A stretch of 5,407 nt of DNA from JAWXCM01 sp034408745 (GTDB lineage Bacteria > Acidobacteriota > Terriglobia > Bryobacterales > Bryobacteraceae), in NCBI GenBank assembly GCA_034408745.1, contig JAWXCM010000164.1:1-5407 (forward strand). The letters are read 5' to 3'. The notes under the pieces are model-generated. The model did not search any database and was not told the origin of the DNA. It saw only the letters and a list, made by a program, of their open reading frames with translations. The position numbers and the translations under genes were made by a program. Below, piece after piece: positions 1 to 5,407 of the stretch; position 1 is the stretch's first letter, and each line of letters begins with the position of its first letter.

Positions 1-326
1 GGGTCCTGTTTTTGCTGAACAACTTCGGGCTCCATTTCCCGCTGGGGCGCCTGATTTCTGAATTCTGGCCTTTGATTCTGATCTTCTTCGGGGTGATGAA
101 CATCCTCCGGGCGACAGCGGTGGGTGGTGGGCCGAGGGCGCAAGCGGCGCTGTACGGCGGAGTCATGATGGTGACGGTCGGCGGGCTGTTTCTACTCCAG
201 AACATTGGGGGCATCGGGTTTGGCCGGACCTGGCCGTTGCTTCTGATTGCCGCGGGTTTGCTGGGTGTGATGCGGTTTTCGGGTGTCACCGCGGGCGGTG
301 CCCGGGGTGGAGGATTCGGGCGATGA
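1..326 (+). CDS. LiaI/LiaF-type (DUF5668-like) membrane protein, 5' end missing
   Basis: Small integral membrane protein whose beginning lies outside the window; the first complete codon is at 3. A TTG at 12 could serve as a start, but the residues just before it (VLF, then LLNNFG) already belong to the family pattern G-x-LFLLNN, so I read the gene as truncated by the window edge. The visible 107 or so residues hold two copies of one hairpin: a helix ending in FLLNN or FLLQN, a short loop, then WP-x-x-LI and a second glycine-rich helix (about codons 1-37 and 56-88 of the visible part). The C-terminus is a short Gly/Arg-rich tail. The stop overlaps the next start as ATGA, so the two are probably translated together. 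Proteins with this hairpin include LiaI/LiaF envelope-stress proteins of Firmicutes; the function in this organism is unknown. Family assignment is by motif only. Confidence 0.8.
   Translation, partial: VLFLLNNFGLHFPLGRLISEFWPLILIFFGVMNILRATAVGGGPRAQAALYGGVMMVTVGGLFLLQNIGGIGFGRTWPLLLIAAGLLGVMRFSGVTAGGARGGGFGR
309..314 (+). promoter_or_regulatory. Shine-Dalgarno site for the gene at 323
   Basis: GGAGGA ends 8 nt before the ATG at 323. It supports this start rather than a downstream Met, and lies inside the end of the preceding gene. Confidence 0.75.
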
Positions 327-1798
327 AACGCGGATCGATTGTTGGGCCGATGGTGTTGATCCTGATCGGCGCGGTGTTCCTGATGAACAATCTGCGTCCG
401 GATCTGTCCCTGGTTGGGATGGTGGCGCAGTACTGGCCCTTTCTCCTGATCGGCTGGGGCGTGCTGCGTCTGGCGGAGATCTTCTTTTGGGCGGCGCAGA
501 GCAAGCCGCTGCCGCAGGCCGGTATTTCGGGCGGCGAGTGGACGCTGATCGTATTCCTGTCGCTGTTCGGGTCCGGGGCGTTTTTCGCCACCCACCGCGA
601 CAAGTGGCCGGGCGGCTGGAATGTCCGGCTGCGAGGTCTGGAGATGCTGGGCGAGGCCTTTGACTACCCGGTGGGAGACCGTTCGGTTCCGGCGGGCGAC
701 GGCAGGGGCCTGCGTGTGGTGATCGAAAGCTTCCGTGGAAATGCGCGGATCACGGGATCGAAGACCGTGACCGAGGTTCGCGTAACGGGGCGCAAGACGG
801 TTCGGGCGATGGACAAAGCGGAAGCCGATCGCGCGGCGTCAGCGCTGAACTGGGAAGTGATCCGGCAGGGCGACGCAGTCTACATTCGTCCAAACGGCGC
901 GCAGAGGGACGGGGGCGACGTGGTGCTGGTGTCCGATCTGGACATCACGGTACCGCAGGAAGCCCGGATTGAGGCGCATGGGCGTCGCGGCGATTTCGAT
1001 GTGACGGACGTGAATGGCGATGTTTCGATCAACAGCGATAACGCCGGCGTCCGGCTGCAGAATCTGGGCGGGAACGTCCGGGTGGATCTGCGGGCCTCCG
1101 ACGTAGTTCGCGCCATTCAGGTGAAGGGTGACGTGGAAGTGCGGGGCACGGGCAACGATGTGGAACTGGAGAGTATCGGCGGACAGGTGACGGTCGGCGG
1201 GAATTACTACGGCGACCTGCAGTTCCGTTCGATTGCGAAGCCGGTGAAGTTTGAGGGCGGGCTGAAGTCGCGCGGTACGGAGTGGCGTGTGGAAGCGTGC
1301 CCGGGGCAGGTTCGGATGAGCCGTGGGAACTTGTCGATGGAAGACGTCGCGGGTCCGGTTACGGTGCGGTCGAAGACCAAGGATGTGCAGGTGACGCGGT
1401 TTACAGGCGGGCTTGACCTGCAGGTGGATCGCGGGGATCTGGAGATCCGGCCTGGGCTGCTGCCGGTGCCTCGGGTTACGGCGCTGACGAAGGCTGGCAA
1501 CGTGGAACTGACGCTGCCCGAGAACGGAACTTTCGCGCTGAAGGCGTCGGTGGGCAAGGGCGACATCGAAAACGATTTTGAGGGCCTGGGTTCGATTCGG
1601 GAAGAGAACCGGGGTGCTGTCCTCAATGGGTCGAAGGGCTCGGCTGGCGCGGAGTTGGACGTGCGGACGGAGCGGGGCACGCTTCGAGTTCGGAAGGGCG
1701 GTTTGGCGGAGGCGGCTCTGCCGTCGCTGAAGCGGATGCCGGTGAAGCCGATTCCGCCCGATGCCGCGAAGGCCATCGTAGTCGAGCGGAACCAGTAG
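323..1798 (+). CDS. LiaF-type membrane protein with C-terminal DUF4097/adhesin-like beta-repeat domain
   Basis: 491-residue protein in two parts. Residues 8-25 and 36-58 form the LiaF-type hairpin (FLMNN, then YWPFLLIGWG), followed by a third helix at about 72-90. With the MKR start inside the cell, three helices place the rest outside the cytoplasmic membrane (inference from the positive-inside rule). Residues 129-460 are a run of short alternating beta strands with repeated G-D/N-V-x-V/I units, for example GDFDVTDVNGDVSI at 223-236 and GDVEVRG at 269-275. This is the look of the DUF4097/DUF4098 (LiaG-like) adhesin-type beta solenoid. The C-terminal 30 residues are proline- and lysine-containing and probably unstructured. 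The start is fixed by a good ribosome site and by the ATGA overlap with the upstream gene. The pair may sense or respond to envelope stress, but no regulator is visible and no ligand can be named. The gene to the right, cydA, begins 32 nt downstream. Confidence 0.82.
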   Translation: MKRGSIVGPMVLILIGAVFLMNNLRPDLSLVGMVAQYWPFLLIGWGVLRLAEIFFWAAQSKPLPQAGISGGEWTLIVFLSLFGSGAFFATHRDKWPGGWNVRLRGLEMLGEAFDYPVGDRSVPAGDGRGLRVVIESFRGNARITGSKTVTEVRVTGRKTVRAMDKAEADRAASALNWEVIRQGDAVYIRPNGAQRDGGDVVLVSDLDITVPQEARIEAHGRRGDFDVTDVNGDVSINSDNAGVRLQNLGGNVRVDLRASDVVRAIQVKGDVEVRGTGNDVELESIGGQVTVGGNYYGDLQFRSIAKPVKFEGGLKSRGTEWRVEACPGQVRMSRGNLSMEDVAGPVTVRSKTKDVQVTRFTGGLDLQVDRGDLEIRPGLLPVPRVTALTKAGNVELTLPENGTFALKASVGKGDIENDFEGLGSIREENRGAVLNGSKGSAGAELDVRTERGTLRVRKGGLAEAALPSLKRMPVKPIPPDAAKAIVVERNQ

Positions 1799-1816
1799 AG
1801 CTGTCGCCGGTTGCGC

Positions 1817-1822
1817 TATTGT
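1817..1822 (+). promoter_or_regulatory. Possible -10 box for cydAB, leaderless start
   Basis: TATTGT matches four of six positions of the sigma-70 -10 consensus and ends 8 nt before the cydA ATG, so a transcript would begin at or within a few bases of the start codon. No convincing -35 box lies 16-19 bp upstream. There is also no Shine-Dalgarno sequence before this ATG, which fits a leaderless mRNA. Read-through from the upstream gene is equally possible, since no terminator hairpin is visible in the gap. Confidence 0.3.
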
Positions 1823-1830
1823 TTGGGCAT

Positions 1831-3342
1831 ATGGACCTGGACGTAGTGCTGTTGTCGCGCATTCAGTTTGCGCTGACGATCATGTTCCACTATCTGTTCC
1901 CGCCTCTCACGATCGGGATGGGAGTGGTGCTGGTCTATCTGGAATCCATGTACTTCGTGACGAAGGAGCCGGTCTATGAGACGGCTGCGAAGTTCTGGAC
2001 ATCGCTGTTTGCGGTGAGCTTCGCGATGGGCGTGGCTACCGGTATCGTGATGGAGTTCCAGTTTGGCACAAACTGGGCGAACTACTCGCGGTTTGTCGGT
2101 GATGTGTTCGGCTCGGCGCTGGCTGCCGAGGGCGTGTTTGCGTTCTTTCTGGAATCGGGCTTCCTTGCCGTCCTGGTGTTTGGATGGGACAAGGTGAGCC
2201 CGATTTTTCATTTATTCGCGACGTGCATGGTTGCAATGGGATCGATTTTCTCGTCGGTCTGGATAATCGTTGCCAACAGCTGGCAGCAGACTCCGGCGGG
2301 TCACCGAATTGTCGAGCGCGTGATGAACGGACAGCCATATATGCGCGCGGAGGTGGCCGACTTCTGGGCGGTGGTGTTCAACCCGTCCACCGTCATCCGG
2401 CTGACGCACACGCTAATCGGGGCGTTTATCCTGGGCTCGTTCTTCATAATGAGTATTTCCGCGTGGTATCTGCTGCAGCGGAAGCATGAGGAGTTTGCCC
2501 GGCGATCGCTGGTGGGGGCTCTGGTGTTTGCCACTCTTGCGAGTATCCTGGCGGCGGTCACAGGCCACACGAATGCTTCGATGGTGGCTCGGCAGCAACC
2601 GGCGAAGCTGGCGGCTTTTGAGGGGCACTTTGTCACCGGGCCGGCGGATCTGTCGTTGGCAGGGATCCCGGATGCCGAGGCCAGGGAGCTTCGGATGAAG
2701 GTGGCGGTGCCAGGGATGCTGAGCTGGCTGGTGAAGGGGGACACGAAGGCTCCCGTGATCGGGCTCGACAAGATTCCTCGGGAGTACTGGCCTCCGGTGG
2801 CCGTGCCTTTCTTTTCGTATCACCTGATGGTCGGGCTCGGGATGTTTTTCATTGGCGTCACGCTGTCTGCCTGGTTCCTTTTGTGGCGTGGGCAGCTGTT
2901 TACGCTGCGGCCGTTTTTGTGGGTGGTGGTGGTGTCGGTGCTCGGTCCGTTCGTCGCGAATGAGGCGGGATGGGTGAGCGCCGAGGTGGGACGGCAGCCG
3001 TGGGTGGTGCATCCGAACGTGATTCGCGATGCGGCAGGCGAGCCGCTGCTGGATGCGGCCGGGATGGTGCAGTATCAGCTCAGCGAAGGGCTGCTGACGC
3101 GGCGGGGTGTGTCGCCGTCGGTGAAGGGCGGCGAGGTGCTGGCCTCGATTGTGCTGTTCAGTCTGATCTATGGCCTGCTGTTTTGGATTTGGCTGTATGT
3201 GCTGAACGACAAGATTCAGAAAGGGCCGAAGCCGGTGGTGATCCAGCCTGGTAAGCCGGGTGGGTGGCTGGCTTCGACCGCGGGCCGGACGCTGCATAAT
3301 GAGTCGATGTCGGAAGCGAAAGACCCGGGGGTGTCGTCGTAA
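1831..3342 (+). CDS. cydA: Cytochrome bd-type quinol oxidase subunit I (CydA)
   Basis: Subunit I of the bd-type terminal oxidase of the cytoplasmic membrane, which oxidises quinol and reduces oxygen to water. It carries the hemes and the quinol site. The ATG at 1831 gives 503 residues beginning MDLDVVLLSRIQF, the usual family start; a TTG four codons earlier adds nothing conserved. Recognisable residues, with E. coli equivalents from memory: His20 (His19) and Glu100/Glu108 (Glu99/Glu107) of the high-spin heme region; His193 (His186) and probably Met333 (Met393) for heme b558; Glu378 in NEAGW (Glu445) for heme b595; GRQPW at 387-391. In the Q-loop, Lys259 and Glu264 in KLAAFE match the quinol residues Lys252/Glu257. 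About nine helices fit the sequence. The Q-loop is the short type (about 244-321), lacking the long E. coli extension. An added segment at about 394-416 follows GRQPW. The 40-residue C-terminal tail after the last helix is polar. The stop overlaps the cydB start. Confidence 0.97.
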   Translation: MDLDVVLLSRIQFALTIMFHYLFPPLTIGMGVVLVYLESMYFVTKEPVYETAAKFWTSLFAVSFAMGVATGIVMEFQFGTNWANYSRFVGDVFGSALAAEGVFAFFLESGFLAVLVFGWDKVSPIFHLFATCMVAMGSIFSSVWIIVANSWQQTPAGHRIVERVMNGQPYMRAEVADFWAVVFNPSTVIRLTHTLIGAFILGSFFIMSISAWYLLQRKHEEFARRSLVGALVFATLASILAAVTGHTNASMVARQQPAKLAAFEGHFVTGPADLSLAGIPDAEARELRMKVAVPGMLSWLVKGDTKAPVIGLDKIPREYWPPVAVPFFSYHLMVGLGMFFIGVTLSAWFLLWRGQLFTLRPFLWVVVVSVLGPFVANEAGWVSAEVGRQPWVVHPNVIRDAAGEPLLDAAGMVQYQLSEGLLTRRGVSPSVKGGEVLASIVLFSLIYGLLFWIWLYVLNDKIQKGPKPVVIQPGKPGGWLASTAGRTLHNESMSEAKDPGVSS

Positions 3343-4361
3343 TGGATATCCATGTCACCTGGTTCTGCCTGCTGGGGCTGCTGCTGGCAGGGTATGCCGT
3401 GCTGGACGGGTTCGACCTGGGCGTCGGCATTTTGCATTTTCTGGCTCGTACGGATCTGGATCGGCGGCTGTTTATCAATTCGATCGGGCCGATCTGGGAC
3501 GGGAATGAAGTGTGGCTGGTGGTGTTTGGTGGCGCTTTGTTTGCGGCGTTTCCGAATGCTTATGCGAGTGTGTTTTCGGGTTATTACCTGGCGTTCATGC
3601 TGTTGCTGACGGCGCTGATTTTCAGGGCGGTGTCGATTGAATTTCGCAGCAAGATGAAGAGTCGGGGGTGGCGCCATGCGTGGGATTTTGGGTTCTTCGC
3701 GTCCAGCCTGCTGGCTGCGTTCTTGTTTGGCGTGGCCGTGGGGAACAGCATGGTCGGGGTCGGGCTGGATGCTCAGGGGAATTTCACGAGCTCATTCCTG
3801 GACCTGCTGAACCCGTATTCGCTGCTGGCCGGGCTGGTGGCGGTGGCGCTGTTTGCAATGCACGGGTGTATCTACTTATTCCTGAAGCTGCCGGAAGGCG
3901 AGGCTCGGGAAATTGTGCGTCACTACATGTGGCACACGTGGGGCACGTTTCTGGTGCTGTATGTTTTGGGGTCGATGTACACGGTGGCGGCGGTGCCCCG
4001 GGCGACGGCGAATTTCGCGAAGTATCCGTGGGCGGCGGCGATTGTGGTGCTGAATGTTCTGGCGGTGGCGAATATTCCGCGCAGCGTATTTCGGAATCGA
4101 CCCGTGCAGGCATTCGCGTCGTCGGTGGTGACGATCGTTTGCCTGGTGTCTCTGTTTGGGCTGGCGCTGTTCCCGTTTCTGGTGGCTTCGAACCGTCCTG
4201 ACGGGTTCGGGCTGACGGTGTACTCGGCTGCCTCGAGCGTGGGGACGCTGTGGCTGATGCTGTACATCGTGATGATCGGGTTGCCGTTCGTGCTGGCTTA
4301 TACGGCGGCGGTGTACTGGACCTTTCGCGGACGGGTGGAGCTCGGCGAACATTCCTATTGA
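3342..4361 (+). CDS. cydB: Cytochrome bd-type quinol oxidase subunit II (CydB)
   Basis: Second subunit of the bd oxidase and membrane partner of CydA; 339 residues, a little shorter than the E. coli protein (about 380). The N-terminal VLDGFDLGVG (20-29) and the block IGPIWDGNEVWLV with GGALFAAFP (48-71) are family hallmarks. Trp52-Asp53 correspond to the conserved WDGN of E. coli CydB. FRAVSIEFR (94-102) and the His-Gly pair at 174-175 in a helix are also typical. About eight membrane helices fit the hydrophobic pattern. The start ATG shares its A with the TAA stop of cydA (TAATG), which implies translational coupling and equal output of the two subunits. Only a loose G-run about 10 nt upstream could act as a ribosome site. 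No small CydX/CydS reading frame follows; the next gene begins 34 nt later and its promoter overlaps the cydB stop codon. I use the name cydB, but whether the enzyme is a heme d or an all-heme-b (cyanide-insensitive) type cannot be read from the sequence. Confidence 0.97.
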   Translation: MDIHVTWFCLLGLLLAGYAVLDGFDLGVGILHFLARTDLDRRLFINSIGPIWDGNEVWLVVFGGALFAAFPNAYASVFSGYYLAFMLLLTALIFRAVSIEFRSKMKSRGWRHAWDFGFFASSLLAAFLFGVAVGNSMVGVGLDAQGNFTSSFLDLLNPYSLLAGLVAVALFAMHGCIYLFLKLPEGEAREIVRHYMWHTWGTFLVLYVLGSMYTVAAVPRATANFAKYPWAAAIVVLNVLAVANIPRSVFRNRPVQAFASSVVTIVCLVSLFGLALFPFLVASNRPDGFGLTVYSAASSVGTLWLMLYIVMIGLPFVLAYTAAVYWTFRGRVELGEHSY

Positions 4362-4386
4362 CGGCCTCTTCGATTTTATCTAGTAT
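4358..4386 (+). promoter_or_regulatory. Sigma-70-type promoter of the padR operon
   Basis: TTGACG at 4358-4363 (five of six consensus positions) and TAGTAT at 4381-4386 (four of six) are separated by exactly 17 bp, the optimal spacer. The -35 box contains the TGA stop of cydB. The predicted start of transcription is near 4392-4394, two to four bases before the padR ATG, so the mRNA would be leaderless or nearly so. This agrees with the absence of a Shine-Dalgarno sequence before that ATG. Confidence 0.65.
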
Positions 4387-4391
4387 GTAGA
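4379..4391 (+). promoter_or_regulatory. Candidate PadR operator overlapping the -10 box
   Basis: TCTA-GTATG-TAGA is a perfect 4+4 bp inverted repeat with a 5 bp centre, and it covers the whole -10 hexamer. PadR proteins are dimers that often repress their own promoter by binding a short dyad at this position, so autoregulation is a reasonable inference. The arms are short enough to arise by chance, and the site does not match the ATGT-N8-ACAT operator reported for the Bacillus/Lactobacillus phenolic-acid PadR. Confidence 0.4.
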
Positions 4392-4395
4392 AACG

Positions 4396-4725
4396 ATGCC
4401 GAAGGGCGAGTCGTTAGGCGAATTCGAACATATTGTTTTGCTGGCGATTCTGCGCCTGGGCGAACTGGCCTATGGGATGCGGATTCGACAGGAGATTCAC
4501 GCGCGTACGGGCCGCGATTCGGCGATTGGCGCTGTGTACGCGACGCTCGACCGTATGGCGGAGAAGGGTCTGGTGACGTCGGAGATGGGCGAGGCTACGG
4601 CGGAGCGCGGCGGCCGGGCGAAGCGATTTTTCCGGGTTACGGCCGAGGGTGTCGAGCTGCTGAACCGGGCTCGGCGAGATCTCGCGAGCATGATGGACGG
4701 GCTGCCGTCGGTGACCCAGTCATGA
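4396..4725 (+). CDS. PadR-family transcriptional regulator
   Basis: 109-residue cytoplasmic DNA-binding protein, the usual size for short PadR proteins that consist of a winged helix-turn-helix and one dimerisation helix. LGEFEHIVLLAILRLG with AYGMRIRQEI (7-34) forms the first two helices. GAVYATLDRMAEKGLV (45-60) is the recognition-helix region with the family's conserved Tyr. RGGRAKRFFRVTAEG (71-85) is the wing. The final helix (86-101) is short, so this is the subfamily without the long C-terminal domain of phenolic-acid PadR. The same type is common in Acidobacteria beside FtsX-like ABC permeases (from family knowledge). It lies first in a three-gene operon and overlaps the next gene by ATGA. 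Ligand and targets are unknown; its own promoter is the likeliest target, and nothing in the sequence ties it to cydAB apart from proximity. Confidence 0.93.
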   Translation: MPKGESLGEFEHIVLLAILRLGELAYGMRIRQEIHARTGRDSAIGAVYATLDRMAEKGLVTSEMGEATAERGGRAKRFFRVTAEGVELLNRARRDLASMMDGLPSVTQS

Positions 4726-5162
4726 CCATCACGCGCGTGCTGCTGGGAATGCTGCCTGAAGAGGCGGCCGGCGATCTGGTGGAAGAGGCCAGGACGCGCA
4801 GCTCGGCGTGGCTTTGGTGGCAGGTGGCCCGGTCGGTCTGGTGGTCGGCGCGAGGGGACGTGGTTCCGACGCTGGCTGCGGCGTCGACTGTGCTGCTGGC
4901 GGTGCTGGCGATGGATCGGTTTTGGGCCTGGGTGTATTCGCTGGTGCCGCTGCGCGACGGGCTCGGGCGGGAGCCGTGGATGCTGGCGGTGAACGTGGTG
5001 GTGGCGGGTGCGTTGTGTCTCGCCGGGCGGCGCCGGGGCACGGGTGTTTTCATGCCAATTGCGGGTGCGGCGGGGTGGTGGCTCGGCCTTGCCGATGCGG
5101 GTATCTGGTATGGGTTTCCTTTGACGGGGATCTGCTTAATCGCGGGGAGGAAATGGCGATGA
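4722..5162 (+). CDS. Small membrane protein with permease-prefix-like N-terminus
   Basis: 146-residue protein that I do not recognise as a named family. Residues 8-42 read LGMLPEE, GDLVEEA, then AWLWWQVARSVWW. This resembles the N-terminal prefix (LP-E, GDL-x-EE, W-x-W-x-Q-V-x-R-S) found on many acidobacterial FtsX-type ABC permeases that are themselves encoded beside PadR genes. Here no permease follows. Instead there are four hydrophobic segments at about 49-70, 86-102, 109-124 and 127-142, and an Arg/Lys-rich end. The basic run RRR at 103-105 suggests a cytoplasmic loop. Both ends overlap neighbours by 4 nt (ATGA with padR upstream and with the SRPBCC gene downstream), so it belongs to the PadR operon and is probably co-regulated. 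It could be a membrane partner of the SRPBCC protein or a decayed permease; the sequence does not decide. No catalytic motif is visible. Confidence 0.8.
   Translation: MTITRVLLGMLPEEAAGDLVEEARTRSSAWLWWQVARSVWWSARGDVVPTLAAASTVLLAVLAMDRFWAWVYSLVPLRDGLGREPWMLAVNVVVAGALCLAGRRRGTGVFMPIAGAAGWWLGLADAGIWYGFPLTGICLIAGRKWR
5144..5150 (+). promoter_or_regulatory. Shine-Dalgarno site for the SRPBCC gene
   Basis: GGGGAGG ends 8 nt before the ATG at 5159 but only 2 nt before the in-frame ATG at 5153. The spacing therefore favours 5159 as the start. Confidence 0.7.
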
Positions 5163-5407
5163 AGATCGTGGTATGTCTGCTGAGCGGGATTGTGGGGATT
5201 TTGCTGGTGGCAATTCTGGTCCTTTCCGGGATGACGATGCGGCCGGGCGCGAATATGGCTCGGGCTGAGGTGGAAATTGCGGCGTCTCCGGCGGAGGTGT
5301 GGCCGTGGCTGACGGAAGGTGAGAAGGCTAAGAAATGGGTGAGCTGGCTGGTGGAGGTTCGTGAGGCGAGCCCGGACAAGCAGGTCTGGGTGATGCATGA
5401 CATGAAC
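5159..5407 (+). CDS. Membrane-anchored SRPBCC-domain protein, 3' end missing
   Basis: An open frame that runs off the window with 83 codons visible and no stop. The start at 5159 is chosen because it has a properly spaced ribosome site and overlaps the previous stop as ATGA, as at the other junctions of this operon; an ATG two codons upstream is possible. Residues 3-24 are a hydrophobic signal anchor or signal peptide. From about residue 36 the pattern VEIAASPAEVWPWLTEGEK followed by KKWVSWLVEV is typical of the first strand and helices of the SRPBCC (START/polyketide-cyclase-like, Bet v 1) fold, which binds hydrophobic ligands in a deep cavity. In this family the segment A-S-P-x-x-V-W-x-x-L-T is the common signature. 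The domain probably lies on the outer face of the membrane. A role in binding a lipid or hydrophobic compound, perhaps the PadR effector, is only inference. Confidence 0.82.
   Translation, partial: MKIVVCLLSGIVGILLVAILVLSGMTMRPGANMARAEVEIAASPAEVWPWLTEGEKAKKWVSWLVEVREASPDKQVWVMHDMN

Noticed and set aside
1207..1776. Minus-strand open frame (189 codons) opposite the beta-repeat gene
   Set aside because: Ser/Arg/Pro-rich composition without motifs; it is a shadow of the + strand gene.
1819..1830. TTG at 1819 as the cydA start
   Set aside because: It adds only four non-conserved residues, and the ATG at 1831 gives the typical CydA N-terminus. The TTG also overlaps the possible -10 box.
1799..1830. 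Terminator between the beta-repeat gene and cydA
   Set aside because: No GC-rich stem followed by a T-run can be drawn in these 32 nt.
2921..2940. GGT/GTG-rich run as a simple repeat
   Set aside because: It encodes consecutive valines in a CydA membrane helix and is explained by codon choice.
2413..3297. Long minus-strand open frame (294 codons) opposite cydA
   Set aside because: The product is rich in His, Arg, Pro and Gln with no domain pattern, as expected for the complement of GC-rich membrane-protein codons. cydA on the + strand is unmistakable.
3668..4201. Plus-strand open frame (177 codons) inside cydB in another frame
   Set aside because: Gly/Val/Cys-rich translation with no recognisable features, fully contained in the well-conserved cydB.
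5153..5158. ATG at 5153 as the SRPBCC start
   Set aside because: It lies only 2 nt after the GGGGAGG ribosome site; the ATG at 5159 has normal spacing and the ATGA overlap seen at the other junction of this operon.
4637..5398. Minus-strand open frame (253 codons) opposite the padR operon
   Set aside because: Low-complexity His/Pro/Arg/Ser composition, and it lies against three coupled + strand genes with recognisable domains.

Overview
The window is GC-rich and compactly coded. Every gene lies on the + strand, and the genes overlap by 1 or 4 nt or sit about 33 nt apart. It looks like a chromosomal segment of an acidobacterium, perhaps of the Solibacter/Bryobacter type. That is inferred from the PadR type, from a neighbouring protein whose N-terminus resembles the prefix of acidobacterial ABC permeases, and from the gene style. 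No 16S rRNA or other decisive marker is present. There are no tRNA or rRNA genes, no CRISPR array, no insertion sequence and no sign of recent transfer.

Region 1 (1-1798) holds two overlapping genes for membrane proteins with the LiaI/LiaF-type transmembrane hairpin (DUF5668-like). The first is cut off by the window start. The second adds a long repetitive beta-strand domain of the DUF4097/adhesin-like type, predicted to lie outside the cytoplasmic membrane. Such proteins are usually linked to envelope-stress sensing, but the role here is not shown.

Region 2 (1831-4361) is a complete cydAB operon encoding a cytochrome bd-type quinol oxidase. The reading frames overlap at TAATG. Nearly all expected heme and quinone residues are recognisable. 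CydA has a short Q-loop and an extra stretch of about 20-25 residues after the GRQPW motif. No cydX and no cydDC follow within the window.

Region 3 (4358-5407) is a separate regulatory operon: a PadR-family repressor, a small four-helix membrane protein, and the start of a membrane-anchored SRPBCC-domain protein. The three are joined by two ATGA overlaps. The best promoter in the window (TTGACG, 17 bp, TAGTAT) drives it. Its -35 box overlaps the cydB stop codon and its -10 box lies inside a small inverted repeat that could be the PadR operator. The transcript is predicted to be leaderless or nearly so. cydA also lacks a Shine-Dalgarno sequence and has a -10-like hexamer just before its ATG.

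The window is mostly conventional. The points worth a second look are the orphan permease-prefix-like membrane protein between PadR and SRPBCC, the nested promoter and operator, the CydA insertion and the threefold LiaF-type hairpin. I see no clearly new biological system.
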